Under the pieces are notes generated by a model, which was given only the letters and a program-made list of their open reading frames with translations, did no database searches and was not told the origin of the DNA. The translations under genes were made by a program, and so were the position numbers. This document shows positions 45,808-59,200 of a DNA stretch of 64,000 bases, piece after piece. The first letter of the stretch is position 1; the number at the start of each line of letters is the position of its first letter. The stretch comes from Plenodomus lindquistii (lineage: Eukaryota; Ascomycota; Dothideomycetes; Pleosporales; Leptosphaeriaceae): contig JANUWI010000003.1 in NCBI GenBank assembly GCA_025504975.1, forward strand, positions 992,001 to 1,056,000, in the 5' to 3' direction.

Positions 45808-46419
45808 TCATCCTGTAGTGAGTGGATGGCCTATGTTCCCGTGCTGCATAGCCAGATCACTTTCACACCTCACCAAGCTTCGGCGGCCCCTTGCCGCATG
45901 CAGGCCCTCGAGTCTCGGCCTGGCAGCCACACGCAGGAGCACTCTCGCAGCACTGCCAGCCGCTGCACCACTGTCAGCAGCCGCATGGCTCCCATACAGT
46001 ACATACGTAACGGGCCGCTTCAACCTAGGAACGCCCAAATCGGCCGCACGTGCTCGGGGCGTGCTGTCGCGAACCAAAAATAGACCCCCCAAGTGAGCTA
46101 TGCATCGGCATAGCGTGACAGGCGAATTCCACATGTGTCCAAGGAGCGTAGTACTCCCCAAGCGATTCTGTGGCGCGGCCAGCCTCCCTGACGACGAGGC
46201 TTTCACGGTCGTGGAGCAAACGACTCGCCAATCCCGGTCAGATTCCATCTCACCTGAATCGCCCCATATCCTCTCTATGGCGTATCGTCGCGGCCCATCC
46301 CAGTCTAACGCATAGATGCCTGACAGGGCGTCACAAACCACCATGCTCAAGACGGCATAGTCTTCACTCCCAAGCGCAACACCCTTAGCGCCACCAACGT
46401 CTGTTTGGAGGAAAAGCAT
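45808..46419 (-). CDS. Doubtful 203-residue open reading frame
   Basis: The minus-strand frame is open from 46686 to 45808 but its first ATG is at 46419. The N-terminal half (MLFLQTDVGG, ALGSEDYAVLSMVVCDALSG, YALDWDGPRRYAIERIWGD) reads more like protein than its surroundings; the C-terminal half is Ala/Arg-rich and less convincing. No signal peptide or domain is recognised. It could be a fragment of a decayed gene. Confidence 0.18.
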   Translation of the reverse strand: MLFLQTDVGGAKGVALGSEDYAVLSMVVCDALSGIYALDWDGPRRYAIERIWGDSGEMESDRDWRVVCSTTVKASSSGRLAAPQNRLGSTTLLGHMWNSPVTLCRCIAHLGGLFLVRDSTPRARAADLGVPRLKRPVTYVLYGSHAAADSGAAAGSAARVLLRVAARPRLEGLHAARGRRSLVRCESDLAMQHGNIGHPLTTG

Positions 46420-47383
46420 CTCGTCACGCCCAACAGCGCCGCCTTTACGCCTTTGCGAACCCCATATGCGGCGAGCCGACTGTGGCCCCGATTCGCAATC
46501 TTGCTTAGTGCCTTGGGAATCCCTGAATCTACGGGCTGACAGGTGCCAAACTGCACAAGCGTAGATACGCGTTAGATATCGTAGTGGACCGATGAGTATG
46601 CTTGCTCGACGTTTACCAAAACAGAATGGCCCCCTTCTCGTCTGGAGCGAGAACACCAGCGGCCCAGGCACCCATGGCCGGCGCACGTCCTATTACTAGT
46701 CAACGGTCGGGGAGCATGGCCTTGTCAATGCTAGGATTTCAATCCTTCGAGGCTCCAACCAGCACCTAGCCGCAAAGCCGGGAAAAGCCCTCTCAGCTGT
46801 TGGATCATGAAGCTCAGATGTCCTGTGCCTAGAAATACAGGTATGCCCCAAACACGGGCGCAGGCCGTCAACAAACACCGAGTTCAAAAGTACTATACTG
46901 CCTTTGTATTGCCGTAGCTCGAGTTTATTCATATGCCCTAACTACACTCTCCTACCAAGAAAACAAGCGTACGTCTTACCCCACTGCTACCGCGAGACAT
47001 TGTATACCATTCCTCAATGTTTCAAATGGCCGATCGGGCCTTCGAAAACTGCACTCTACCGAGGTCGACTATCATCTCACGCACACTTAGGCAAACCCAC
47101 CGACCGGAATCTCGTTGTTCAGCCTCCGGAACTTCCACGTTCGAGCATCTCTCGCACGCGCCGTGCCGCAACGTTGCCCCGCCACAATCCCATTGTATAT
47201 CAGACGCTGGAATCACGGGCATTTCTTCCAGCCTAGAAATAGTAAAATTCTTCGTAGGATTCCTGAAGAAACCGCCATCGAAAAGACTCTCCGCAGTGGT
47301 CTTGATCAGTTACTCAACTTCTTGAGCGTCGTCCAGCCCAGTCCCTCCATAGTGCTTCGCTGGCTGCTTTACCAGATTCTTAG

Positions 47384-48708
47384 CCTAATTCGAACTTCGG
47401 GTCTGCACATCACCATCGCTCTCGAGCTATCCAACATTCGAATATTGTCCCGTCACCCTTACCGCCTCTCACTGGTAATCACAATCTTGAGTTGCGACCG
47501 TCTGCCGAACCTGAGCAGTCGCATGACCGTTTCTTCGAGTTACAAGATATGAGGTATGATCTCATTCTTGCATGCCCTGAGCTTTTCTGAGTTGTAGCAG
47601 CACTTTAGGTTATATGATGGCTCCCTCGCAGTACGGTATGAATCACTACGGCTCTCCACCAACCTCATACTCGCCGAGTTATCCGCCTCAGCATTCCTAC
47701 GCTGAGCAGCGGGCTTCCGCACCTGGCCCGTACAGCTCTACATACGCTCCTAGCTCCTCGCTTGCCAATGATGGCCATATCAGAAGGCGTGAACCACATA
47801 CAGTGCTTCCACCATATCAGCCCCAACAGTCATTGCCTCGAAGTCCTTACCAATCGGGGCAGTCTCAGGACACTCTGCGTGGAGGTTCCGCTCCCTTGGC
47901 ATCCAGCAATCACAGCTATGCCTACTCAGCACCTCCGAGCAGTCTTCCAAGCCAACCATTGGGAAGTAATGCATATGCACCGTATGTTTCATATGATTGA
48001 TCACAAGTAAGAGAGGCTGACATGAATAAGACCACAGTTATATCCGCCAACTACCTACGGCGTGAGCGAATATCATCCACTGCCACCAATGTATCCACCC
48101 TCATCAACAGCACCGGCTGCATACCCTGCATACGAATCCGGTTCCAGTATACCGCCACCACATGGAAATTCCGTCCCCCCGCTCTCCTCGTCTCCAGGCG
48201 CACAAAACAGTACAGTTATGCCGAGGATTCTGAACACCCGACCAAAACCAACTTGTTGGGACCATGGCTGCAATGGAAGGCAGTTCTCTACATTCAGCAA
48301 TCTTCTACGTCATCAACGAGAGAAATCGGGGACAGCATCGAAGAGCCTCTGTCCGAAATGTGGCGCAGAGTTTACACGGACGACAGCTAGAAATGGCCAC
48401 ATGCAGCACGACAAGTGCAAAGCTAGACGAGCATCAGAATCGGACAGGTAGTAGACAGTCCTACAGCGTCGCGGGTTAGGAGGCCGCGCCATGACCCCGT
48501 ATCTCCTAGTTCGTTGGTGCGATTTGTCGGTGAACAAATCGTGAGGAGGGTCAGAAGCATAGAGAAATCCGCAACAACCGCTGCCTCAATCCCCGTACGC
48601 GCAGTTAAACATGTCGAGTGTTCTCGGAATGCGACAATGCACAGAGAAGACCCCCACAACGAAGCCGCAAGGAGGCCTTCAGATACAGACCAAGACGGCA
48701 AAGACTGA
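47384..48708 (+). CDS. C2H2 zinc-finger protein, N-terminus unresolved
   Basis: Exons 47384-47553, 47601-47981, 48031-48447 and 48510-48708 join in frame to 388 residues. Introns are 47, 49 and 62 bases. The first exon opens directly after an in-frame TAG that fits an acceptor (TTCTTAG), so at least one 5' exon with the start is missing. ATGs at 47549 and 47614 are alternative starts. The first about 220 residues are Ser/Pro/Tyr/Gln-rich (typical activation-domain composition). A zinc-finger pair follows: CWDHGCNGRQF..LLRH, then CPKCGAEFTRTTARNGHMQHDKC; the first lacks an obvious final histidine. A basic tail continues through the last exon. Probably a nuclear transcription factor. It stands alone between two gene-poor stretches. 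Confidence 0.65.
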
Positions 48709-51700
48709 TGTCACGCTATCTTCACTGGACGACTAGACAGAAGGATGAGCACGAACCTGTCCACGATTACAAGCTTGTGTCTCACAATATCGGTAAGAAG
48801 TGGAGCATCCAAGTTCAGATTCATGGAAGGATCTCGAATATAAACGCTTTGACAACCTTTACCAGAAGAGCACAACGTTGCGAAATTTTGCACGGGCGAT
48901 TCAAAGACGGGTTAAGAACCGTCGACTTCATCTCGATTATATCTGGTGAATAGACGGAGACTGTTTGTGGTGTCTGATAGTGCTATATTGGCATATTGAT
49001 TACGACAGTGGCATCGCGTTCGTTGATCGACCATTTTCCATGCGAAAGGGCGGTCGTTCGCAGATACGACTATCTTGCAGGAAGACTAAGGGATATTTCC
49101 GGGGAGAAGGCACATGTATAAGCTCTTCGTGTCCTGCCTAATGGTAATTTCACCTTCGCGTTTCGCACACCTGCCCAACCATCGTGGCGACTTCTATCTA
49201 CTTTCTAGATACCAACACAAGTCACGATTAGCCTGGGGAATTTATCGTCCCAGTTAGTCGAGCATGATCGCATTCACGTGGTATCTGTCCAGTCCTACGT
49301 GATGGCGTGCGCGCCGCGCAATATTCTTATAGGACCAGGTCCGGGTTGGGTTCGTGTTGGGCGAAATTTCCTCAAACGGGGAAGCCTATGGCCACCTTAA
49401 TGCATATCTCATTTGCCAAGATCACTACCGGGTAAGATTCTGGATTATCACGGTATGATAATGGATCCCGTCATATTCGAGCGAAAGATCAGACTAGCGG
49501 GCCGTTGTTGCCACAGCCTGGGGCGCAAAGCCTCGCAAAAGCGCGACCAGGTGCCCAGTTGTGGACCGCGAATGCCGGAGCGACAAGGCACTGAAGGCAC
49601 TGACGATGGCTGATCAGTGCAGAGTCAGGACCCATGATCCGGGCTACGAATGCGGACCATGCCTTCGGGTTATTCTGGCAGCCCGTGGCCTCTGCGCTGG
49701 CCCCATTGCATCCCTTGCTCATCACCGGGCAGCGGAACAATAAGCTACTGCACGTTCCTTGTCGTCTGTAGTGCTTTTGGCTGGCGGTCATCGGACTCTG
49801 CGGCCCTAAAAATCATTGCGTGTGGCTCGTAACGTGGGGGCAATGAAGACATGGGCACCCTAGCAGTGAACGAAGCATACGTGCATCAGCTTACTTATTG
49901 TGGCAGGCATTTTGTGTTTGGATAATGCTAGTGGTCGATTGAAGCTTCAATTTGTGCGCCAAGATAGCAACGAAGCCCTGAGACGCGTCCATTCCATCTC
50001 CAGCGGAATCGTGCGCTACGGCGTGGATATCATCTCCTTGTTATCGAATGGCCCCATTGCCAAAGCTTTAGACACACAACTCATTAGGTATCCAGTATTG
50101 CGGCCGGCACGTGTCATGTTGCCATCCATAAGCAGTGCAAGCACCGAAACGCAGTTCGCATGCTTCAATGTCACCATAGCCACCCTGCATGCCATCCTTC
50201 GCGGCTCCGAACGTCTGGAAGAGACGGGGGTCTCACAAGTTGCAGACTGCTGTTCGCCAGGACATTGCTCCGAACGCGCGCCTTCGGCTCATCGATTTCT
50301 CGAAGCTTGCTTACACAGGATGACGTGAGGGGACCATTTCGCTGTTTCCGCCCCACTGTTAAGTACTGCTACTACTGCGCTCTGGTGAGGTGTGGAACCG
50401 GGCTTGCTATACCACAACGGTGATCCAGCGGGGCGCGGCTTCGCGGGAAGGATGAGCTGTCAGTTGATTCACAGCGGCATCAGGGGTTGAATGGGTCGAA
50501 GTTCCGAATATCCAGTATTCAAGATCGACCACGAGAGAATGAACCATCGCGCCTATGCCATGTCGCGTATATTTCCCAACAAGGCTTAGGTCGCGTCTTG
50601 CCACCTACGGAGTACTGTACATTGGCGTCTGTTAGTTCGATGTGCGCATGATTTGGAATGAGCCGAAGCCCTCAGACAGTGAACGAACCGAAGTTGTACG
50701 CGATCCTATCTAGAGAAAGACGCAAAGATGATGAGTTCGATGACCGGACCACTGACCTACCTTGGTAACACTACCTATATGCGGCATCCTAAACCCCCTG
50801 CCTACTGGCAATCACCACATCCACCCGTTTGAGTCGTACGTTTTCTATGGGGGCCTGAGGAAACCCCACACACCCGAGCCACTCTAGGAAGGACTTGATT
50901 CGCGGAAATAGGTCCAATAATGCCAAGGCGTGCAGAGATACAAATAATCGCATTTAAGGCTGTCCATTCGACAACGCTTCATGTCAAATCGAGAGTCGAG
51001 TGGGTCGTCTGGGCCCGGTTCAGAGCCTTGAAGTATCGTAGAGCAACTCCTGTGATCAGCCAATCGGGATGTACACAGTATACCAACTCTACCAGGAAAC
51101 CAGGAAACCACTGGAGCACTCGATTCTTTGTGGGGCATATCAACCGGCTAGAGACGAGACCCGATCAGTGACGCAGGAATTAGAATGCCGTGAGACAAAC
51201 ATGAAAGTATTACCCTACTTCCTATCCAGATATGTGCAGCTTGATACTCGGCCAACACGAACATGACGTGACAGCCATCATACCAGCACGTTTGCAAGGC
51301 TGACAGCTGCATAATCCCACGGCTCCAGTGCCATGGTTTGGACTCTGTGCTCGCGTGATAAAACCGTGAACTTCGCCGATTACTGCACAAGTCGGCTGCG
51401 GCATCACCTTTCCAGGAGCTGGGCGATATGGGAAACGTGTCGACAGTCTCACCTGCCTACAACGGCTTGACGTGTTAAATGAAGTACCGTGGCGGCGCGG
51501 TGATCTTTTAATGGCATCTGCAAACAAAGCTTACTGCATACGGTGGTTGGCGTTCAGTATCTCCAGGCGAGCTTCCGAAAACATGCAGCGTGATTGCCTA
51601 CAGCCTCTGCCGCGGCGCAGGAAAAAAGGCTTACCGATAGCGGGATCCTTTGCTTCAGAACGCCCCTTTCTGTTATAGTGCGGTGAGCGGGATCCGTTCC

Positions 51701-53297
51701 GGCACGGCTGGAAGAGAGTTCCATGGTGCTTTTGACGGCACGGTTCGCAAGCACAATGCCGTCCGACGCATAACTTCACCATGAGCATTGGCGTGCTATT
51801 CACTGCTTGGATTTGTGATTATGCAAGTTGCAAGACGAACCTCTCCCTCACGTCCCGCCTTGCTGACAGCTTGAATATTGTCCTGGATTTTGATTTCACT
51901 GGCTGACCTGAATACTATCGAACACTACATACTGTTTCGTACCGAACCCCAATGGAATGGGCAAAAGTCATCGATAGTTAGATCCCGATCCTGCCGATGG
52001 AACCCCGTGATGATCTGGGATGAGCCACCAGGGTATGAAGGGTGAGCGGCGGCCCCCTTGGTCGGCCAGCCGTAGAGCGAACTGGGGACAAAACAAGCGA
52101 GGCTGTGACTCCGGACTTCACCAAGAGTCGTGTCAGATGCGTTTTCGGATCAACAGAATAAGGCATGGGTTTCGAGAGACGGTACTAACACACCATCATG
52201 CTTGTCGGCATTTCTCAAGACATAGCCAAGAACAGACGTGACCGGACCTCAGCAAAGGTAGTCAACTCAACCATTAAACGAGGTGGTAGGAAAATTCTGA
52301 AGGACTCAGGCCAGCTATCGCTGTTGTGATATTTCCAATTTGGACCGACGGTTCGTTTGGAAATGTTATGTCCAACAATTGATGCCTCGCTCGTAGATCT
52401 CGAAACACTTGGAAATTGACTCTCCCTCGAAAATATTAAAGAGCCGAGACGCACTGAAGACCACTTGATATCAGTTGGGACGTGATGTAGATGACTGTCA
52501 TTAGCGGTGAATGAAGGCATTCTTCGCTCGCACGCACGCAAAATATGCGCGTAGGAATAGATTTACATGGTCGCCAGACCTTTAATAAGGTAGAGTACGA
52601 CTGCATTACACTAACGAAGAACGAATATGGGATCGCAGGATTGACTCTCTGCCTGAGTTGACCCTTCGAAGCTTCCATGCTAGGTAGTTCGTGTTCAAAA
52701 CGTCTAAGTCTGGTAGACTCCTTCCAATCCCGAACCTAGGTCATTAGCCTTCACAACCAAAGAAGCGCCTAGTCTCGTAAATATGGCGGTAGACGCGTGC
52801 ATGTTGTAGTGATATTAAGGGCGGTGCAAGGGCGTCGTGTTCGTGATGGAGCGACAAAGTAACGATGATTCATGCCCCACGAAAGCTCGGGCCAACAATG
52901 ACTATCGCGACTTCATCCTTAATCACCCGACCGTGACCCCAGTACTCTCACTCGTTATCACAGATCTCCACAGCGCACGACACCATTCACGTACGGATGC
53001 ATTCATTCTATTCGTGAACGCCTAATTGGCAGATTCACAACTCACAACGAGTTGTTCCCAGCACCAAGGCTTGCATCGTTTGCGCTCTGTACTAAACTCG
53101 TCAAGATGCTTCCATTACTAACGCAACTATTCCGGTCGCACTATTCACACACAAACTCCAGATCTTTACGACACATAGGCGTCTTTGGTACTCGATTACA
53201 GTGGCAGCCCGTGACCTGAGGAACTCCCGAATCCACCGAGCAACAAGAGCACGACCGATACCACCCAGACGACCAGAACACATCAAGCGTGCGCAAG
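48709..53297. other. 4.6 kb gene-poor region right of the zinc-finger gene
   Basis: No frame longer than about 140 codons and none with a domain; the longest (around 49900-50328) opens without an ATG. Base composition is near 50 percent GC and not RIP-like. The last few hundred bases probably contain the promoter of the GTPase gene. Confidence 0.45.
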
Positions 53298-56157
53298 ATG
53301 GCCTCCATTTTCACCTTCGACCCCGACCCACCGCGCGTTTCGTCACCATGGGCAACAACTCCGTCTGAACGGGCTTCGAAGACATCGAAGTCTTCCCGTG
53401 GTGTAACGCCACTTCCTTCAAAGCTGAACTGTCTTGGTGGCGATGAAGGCGCGGTTGGGCAGACACAAACAAGTCTTGTGGACTACACCAGCATCAAGAG
53501 ACTGGAAGCAGAGCCCCAGGAAGGCCCTACAGAATACAAACTACACTTGCTTCTTCGGCGGCGAAGATCGTTTACCCGCGCCAGTACGGGTCAGCAGGGT
53601 CATCACATATCAGGCTCCCTACGGAGAAGCGAAGCTCCTGTTCCCGTTCCTGTAGGCCGCAGCATTTCTGAGTCAGGCCTTCTTTCTGAAACACCACCTC
53701 CGTTGGCGTCCATGCTGTCCAAACAACACCGTCTGGAGCAGTTGACCACTCAGCTTCTGTGGCGTCTGCAGCAATCATGTTCTTATCATATCTCTTCATC
53801 AACTGCCCCTGTCATTCCGCAGTTTCCGGATGCCTCTCAGTTGTCCACCCCTGAGATGCCTCAACGGCTCTTGCCGGGACTTGAAGAAAGCCAAGGTGCT
53901 CTGTATGAGATTGGCGTTGCCGATGACGGCACCATTGTGGGCCTGGCAGAGGACGAAATGGAAGAGAGCCTCAGTAATCTGCGCGCCATGGCTGCAAGCT
54001 TAGGGTGCGCTGTCGAAGTCCAACGAAGGGTGTCAGTAGGTGACTGCGAATGGATGGACTTTGTTGGCACACCAGAGGAGAAGATGCAATCGTCTCAGCT
54101 TTGGGTTGCGGAGGCTTTGGTTCGCCCTGAGCAACATCTTGTTGACTACACGAGGAAGGTCCAAGCGAAGACCCATCCTGCAGATGTATCGACCATACAA
54201 GGTACGATCGAAGGTGAGGCTTCTATCAACGAGTCGCAAACGGTCACCGAACAGCTACGCGTGTCGGTCACCGGTGCGACCATGTCTGGGAAGTCAAGTC
54301 TACTGGGCACTCTGTCTACCGCAACCTTGGACAATGGACGAGGGAAGAGTCGTCTGAGCTTACTCAAGCATCGACACGAAATTGCATCAGGAATGACCAG
54401 TTCAGTGACCCAGGAACTGATAGGTTATACTGATGATGTTCAAGGCGGCCTCACAACCGCCGCACATGTAGTCAGTTATGGCTCTAGAGATGTCTCGTCA
54501 TGGGTCGACATCCATGCGGCTGTAGAAAGCGCAGAGAACGGGAGGCTGGTCTTTCTCTCGGATTCGGCGGGTCATCCTCGTTTCAGGCGAACTACCGTTC
54601 GCGGGATTGTCGGTTGGTAAGTAATCCATCTTCCCGTCCGTCAGCCGTCCTGGCACGCGACGGCTTGAAAGTGGCTTAGCGTGCAAGCTTTACGAATCAT
54701 GTTGGTCTCCGTTCGCGCTTCGCAAAACTCCCCAACATGCTTGATATACTATATTTGCCAGTCAATCGCGGTCAAAATACACGCTAATTATAGCATGCAG
54801 GCAACCACACTGGACGCTTCTGTGCGTTCCCGCAGACGACACTGACGACTCATCTGGCAAGGTCGGGGCCTCGCCGACGTCCGAAGAGTTACTCGGCCCG
54901 GCAGCCGCAGACCTCGATCTATCGCATGCCCATCTCCAGCTCTGTCTCGCATTGGAGCTCCCACTAGTCATCGTCATCACCAAGTATGATCTTGCAACGA
55001 AAGCTGGCCTGCGTCAAACTCTATCCAAGTTGCTTTCAGCGCTAAAAGAAGCTGGCCGCAGACCTTGCATCATTTCTGACACTTCTGCCTCTGTGCTAGA
55101 AGCAGACCTGCATACGGTGTCCGAGCCAGACCTCCACGAGGCTGACTCCATCGTAACGCTCTTGAAAGACTCGCCGCTGGCAGCTGTACCTGTGATACTC
55201 ACCAGTGCAGTCAAAGGAAGTGGAATTCAAAAGCTCCACGCTTTTCTACGTCAGCTACCTGTACCCTCTCAGCCCACATTTTCTGCATCTACCACACCGT
55301 ACCCACTCTTCCACATAGAAGATGTCTATAGTGTGCGAACAAACACATCTACCGATCGCACCGCCATAATCGGGGGCTACATGCGCTATGGCTCACTCAC
55401 CGTCGGTTCGGAGCTCCTTCTAGGCCCCTACCCCATCGACACAACCTCCGACGATAGCGACAGCAGTAATGGCAGACACACCGCCCGCAAAGCCTCAATA
55501 CCAACTTCACGCTCCTTCCCTGGCGCGCTCGGTACCAAAGGATTGCGCAACACAACACTCCGCGACAGACACAGCGAATGGCGCCGCGTGCGCATCACTT
55601 CGTTGCGCAATTTGCGCCTCCCAGTCCGCGTACTGCATGCTGGACAAGTTGGGACCATGGGTATCACACCCGTGGACACAACGACGATTGTAGTGAGCCC
55701 GAGTATTCAGCGCATAAGAAAGGGCATGGTCCTCGCCGCCAAGGAGCCTACGGCGCGTAAAGTCATCAATGTGCGATTTGAAGGCAAACAAGCTTCGGGG
55801 GTAAAGGGTTTGAGTGTGGGTAGTGCGGTGGTCGTGTATGTGAATAGTGTGAGGGCGAGTAGCAAGGTCATCTCTGTTGCGGCTGAAGTCGCTACAAGCG
55901 CAGCGGTGGAGGAGAAGGATGGCAGTGAGGACGGATTTGGTTTCAGCTTTGATGATGAGGGAGAGAAGGAAGCTCGTGCGGTAGTCGAAGCTACGGTGGT
56001 GAGTTTCCAGTTCATCGCCTTACGCGAGTTTGTGGAGATTGGAGCCAAGGTGCTGATCATGCCTGGTGGTGGACCTGGGTTACTAGGCGGGAACGAGAGG
56101 GGCGCCAAGGGTCTTGCTGGCTTGGAGGGTTTTGTCGGTCATGTCATTGAGGAATGA
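53298..56157 (+). CDS. GTPBP1/GTPBP2-like translational GTPase
   Basis: Exons 53298-54616 and 54801-56157 give 891 residues; the start is the ATG at 53298. The long N-terminal region (about 1-320) is Ser/Pro-rich then helical. The G domain carries G1 GATMSGKSS at 326-334, G3 DSAGH at 422 and G4 TKYD at 500-503 (Thr in place of the usual Asn), followed by beta-barrel domains as in EF-Tu relatives (IGGYMRYGSLTVGSELLLGP; LRLPVRVLHAGQVGTMGI). The segment GHPRFRRTTVRGIVGWQPHW bridges the intron and matches the GTPBP1 GHERY-like region. These GTPases act in ribosome rescue and mRNA surveillance in animals; the fungal role is less defined. The intron, 184 bases, is long for this window. Confidence 0.8.
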
Positions 56158-56262
56158 AGATGTATATCGACAAATCAATGGGTTGCTTGCTGGTATATAA
56201 CAACATGCCTTTTGCTCTCCCCAACGGCAAATGCACAAACAAATCCTGCATAGATGGTATCC

Positions 56263-59200
56263 TTATTCCTTCACTTCAATACTCCTCACCAACTCCCCAC
56301 CCAATCGTTTGATCTCACTCAAGATGGCTCCCCTGTTCGCTTTAATCTCCACGCTGACTTCCCCACCCTTCTTCACCTTGACAGGCTCGCTGTTCCACCC
56401 GGGCTTGACTTTCCAACTCCTCTGGCCCGTAACCACAGGATTCCAGATCCCAACAACTTTGTCCAGCGCCTCCGGGTCCCAGAACCAGAGCACGCTATCG
56501 CCGTAAATATCGATGAGTTCCTGCGCAAAAAGCTGCGGTAATGGCGTGGAGCTGCCCGCACGTGCGGATTTCTGCAGGTCCAGGTTCTTGAAGTGTGTGG
56601 AGCTGCGCTTCTTGGAGGAGAGGGAGTATTTTGGGTTGATGGAGATTGTAATGTCAAAATCTGTGAGACTTGTAGTGAAGAGGGATTCTGGGGATAGAGA
56701 GTCCTGTGTGGATGCATTGATCTTGCCGTTTGCACGTGCAAGTAAGCGGTCTTCATCTGCACGAATTGCTTGCGTTGCAGCCTTCGCTAACGCTGTTAAT
56801 CGTGCTGCTACGACTTTCTCGGGCTTCGCTTTGTCCGTCCACGTTGTTCCTTCTTCGTCGAGGTTCGTAGCTGCGAAAAGAACCACGCGGTTCATGGCTG
56901 GGTCGATACGTCGCCATGCTTCAAAGCGAGTCTGCAATCTTTCGAGATCCTCGGCTTTCATGCCCTTGGACGACGTGTCCTCGAGATCTGCAGGATTGGC
57001 GGAGAAAGTGGACGAGAAGTCAACGATGAGCGGGACGTGGCGCCAGTCCCAGCGACTTATCCAGGCGAGTGTGCGGAGGAAACCGGTGGTCGCTGTTGCA
57101 GGGACGGGCCAGGGGTGCGGTTGGAGGAATGTGCGAACGACGAGGAGCTCTATGAGTTCGGGGGAGAAATGAGGGCTGAGAAGGTGCGAAGCAAACCAGC
57201 GCTTTGTCAACCTGATAGATGGCGAGAGCGCTGGGAAACGGGTACACAGGGTTTGGAGAACTTGCGAATGTAGCGGCGAGTTGACGAATTCGCGCTTGTA
57301 CAGTGCTAATGAAGCTGCTGCAGACTCGCGAGAGGGCGCGTCAAGTGACTTATCCTTGATTTGCCGATCGAACAATGTAGGCTCACGATCGTGATATATG
57401 CGGATGCGGAAGGTGTAGCCAGCAGAGGTGGTCACATCGAGGAAAGCCTGGTTCTGTGCTGGCTGAGATGGATTCTCAAGACCTACTCGGGAGGTATAAC
57501 CAGATTCAAGTGCCGCCAGAAGCTCAGATAGTCTCAACAAGAAAGCAATTTTGGTCCTCTGGATTGCGCAAAGATCGTCAGGCCAGCGTCCGGAGCCTTC
57601 GAATTGCAGAACGACTGACGCGGGAGTATGCCCTGCGGTCGGTGGCTCAATCGAAGAGTAACATAGCTGCGAATCGGCAGCCCGGATATGTCGCAGTTGC
57701 AACGGAAGATCTTCTAGATCACGGATGTCCTTCTCCATGGCTGAGAAGGCGTTCATAATCGGAAGAAAAGGCGTCACGCCCGATGCACCCTGAATCCTTC
57801 CGGCTGGTACGAGGTGCGAGAAGGCGTCGTTGGTAAAGCTGGCCTGCTCCGCAACTTGGGCTCCAATGTGCTTCCTGAGGATGTAAAACGCAATCTGCTC
57901 GATGACAGACGCCGATCCATCTTTCGTGGCCCAGACTATGCTCTCCAAGATCGACCCATCCTTGAACCGACGGAGCTCGGACTTTTCACCCCAGAACTTG
58001 CGGAAAGAGGCAGCTTCCTGCTTAAGTTCCGCGGCAGGGCCGTGGTCGACTGTTCGATTCGCGTTCGCAGGATCTGTTCCAAGGCTGACAAGTATGCTCT
58101 TACGCTGGTCCTCTTGAGGCCGACGAGAAGTTATGTTCCAGCTGCCTTGTTCTGGCATTGTGATTGTTATAGCCGTAACACGATCCCCCATGGCACGTCC
58201 TAAGGTCGTGTAGAGTTTCCGTGAGACTTCAATCAGGCGCTGGTCATACTCCTCTCCCGCAGATACAAGATCTAGAGTGGAAAGCGGAACCTGAATGGTA
58301 GTGTCGTATCGAAACTTGAGAAGTTCGGTTTTGAGAATGAATGCGGCATCAAATTGATCAAATAGAGTGTCGCTGAGCATGTCGATCGTTGCCTTGGCCT
58401 CGGATCGGAGGCGGAAGTAGGACCACGGCGTCATTTTGAACAGAATGTTTTGCCCCCGGGGGCCATCAAACACAACGGGGCCAGTCTCATTCTTTGGAAT
58501 GGTAATGTTGAGAGCCTGGAATATGAAGGGTTTCTTGGTAAGATCTCCGCGCCCGAGGAACTGCAAGGTGGCCTTGAAGAGCTGGTAGCTGCTATATGCC
58601 GACGAAACGGACTGTGTGCCAGTGGCTGCATTTGGTTGTAGAAGCAAAGCCATGACAGTAGCCCATTCGAAGTTGCCGAAGCCTCCTTTACGCAGTTGAC
58701 CACCGAAGCCACGCTGCTTAAGCCATACCCGGCCGAGCGTACATGCATCTCTGAAGGCTTCTGCCTTGGACGCAGTGGCATGCAACAACTTGAGATAAGC
58801 AGTAACGTTCGCATCAGACTGCACCGTGCTGTTGTAGAAGGGAGTTGGAGTGAGGGTCTTAGTGGTCGTTTCTTCTTCGCTTCCTTTTGGTCGGATGCAG
58901 TTGGAGCTGGGAAGCAGCTTGGCTTGAGCAAAGGTGTGTTCTGGAAGCGCTACAAGGATGTTGATCTGGGCCTTGGAGGTTGTGAAGTCATCTTCGTCTC
59001 CGTTCCCGCTTGGTCGTACGACGAGAATGGGCTGCAGCTGGTTCCCGTTCAGGCAGTCAAAGGACAGAGCGAACTTGTGATCTTTCGATTCCTTGATGCC
59101 AGCAGCCAGGCACGCCAGATAGTATGCGCGTTTGTAGAAGTATCGGTGGTTGAGGTAGTCCTTGTCTTGGAGCAGGGCCTTGGGCATGGTGACGACCAGG

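Larger units (their letters stand above)
42103..47383. other. 5.3 kb gene-poor region left of the zinc-finger gene
   Basis: Balanced base composition but no frame with domain or family signature. Contents: GTGTG repeats near 43020-43042, an 18-base palindrome (44684-44701), a poly-A run near 45100-45114, the nonamer array at 45445-45513 and one long minus-strand frame listed separately. The last 400-500 bases probably include undetected 5' exons or leader of the zinc-finger gene. Confidence 0.45.

Noticed and set aside
49900..50328. 142-codon plus-strand frame in the gene-poor island
   Set aside because: No ATG at its start, no domain, and no splice partners.
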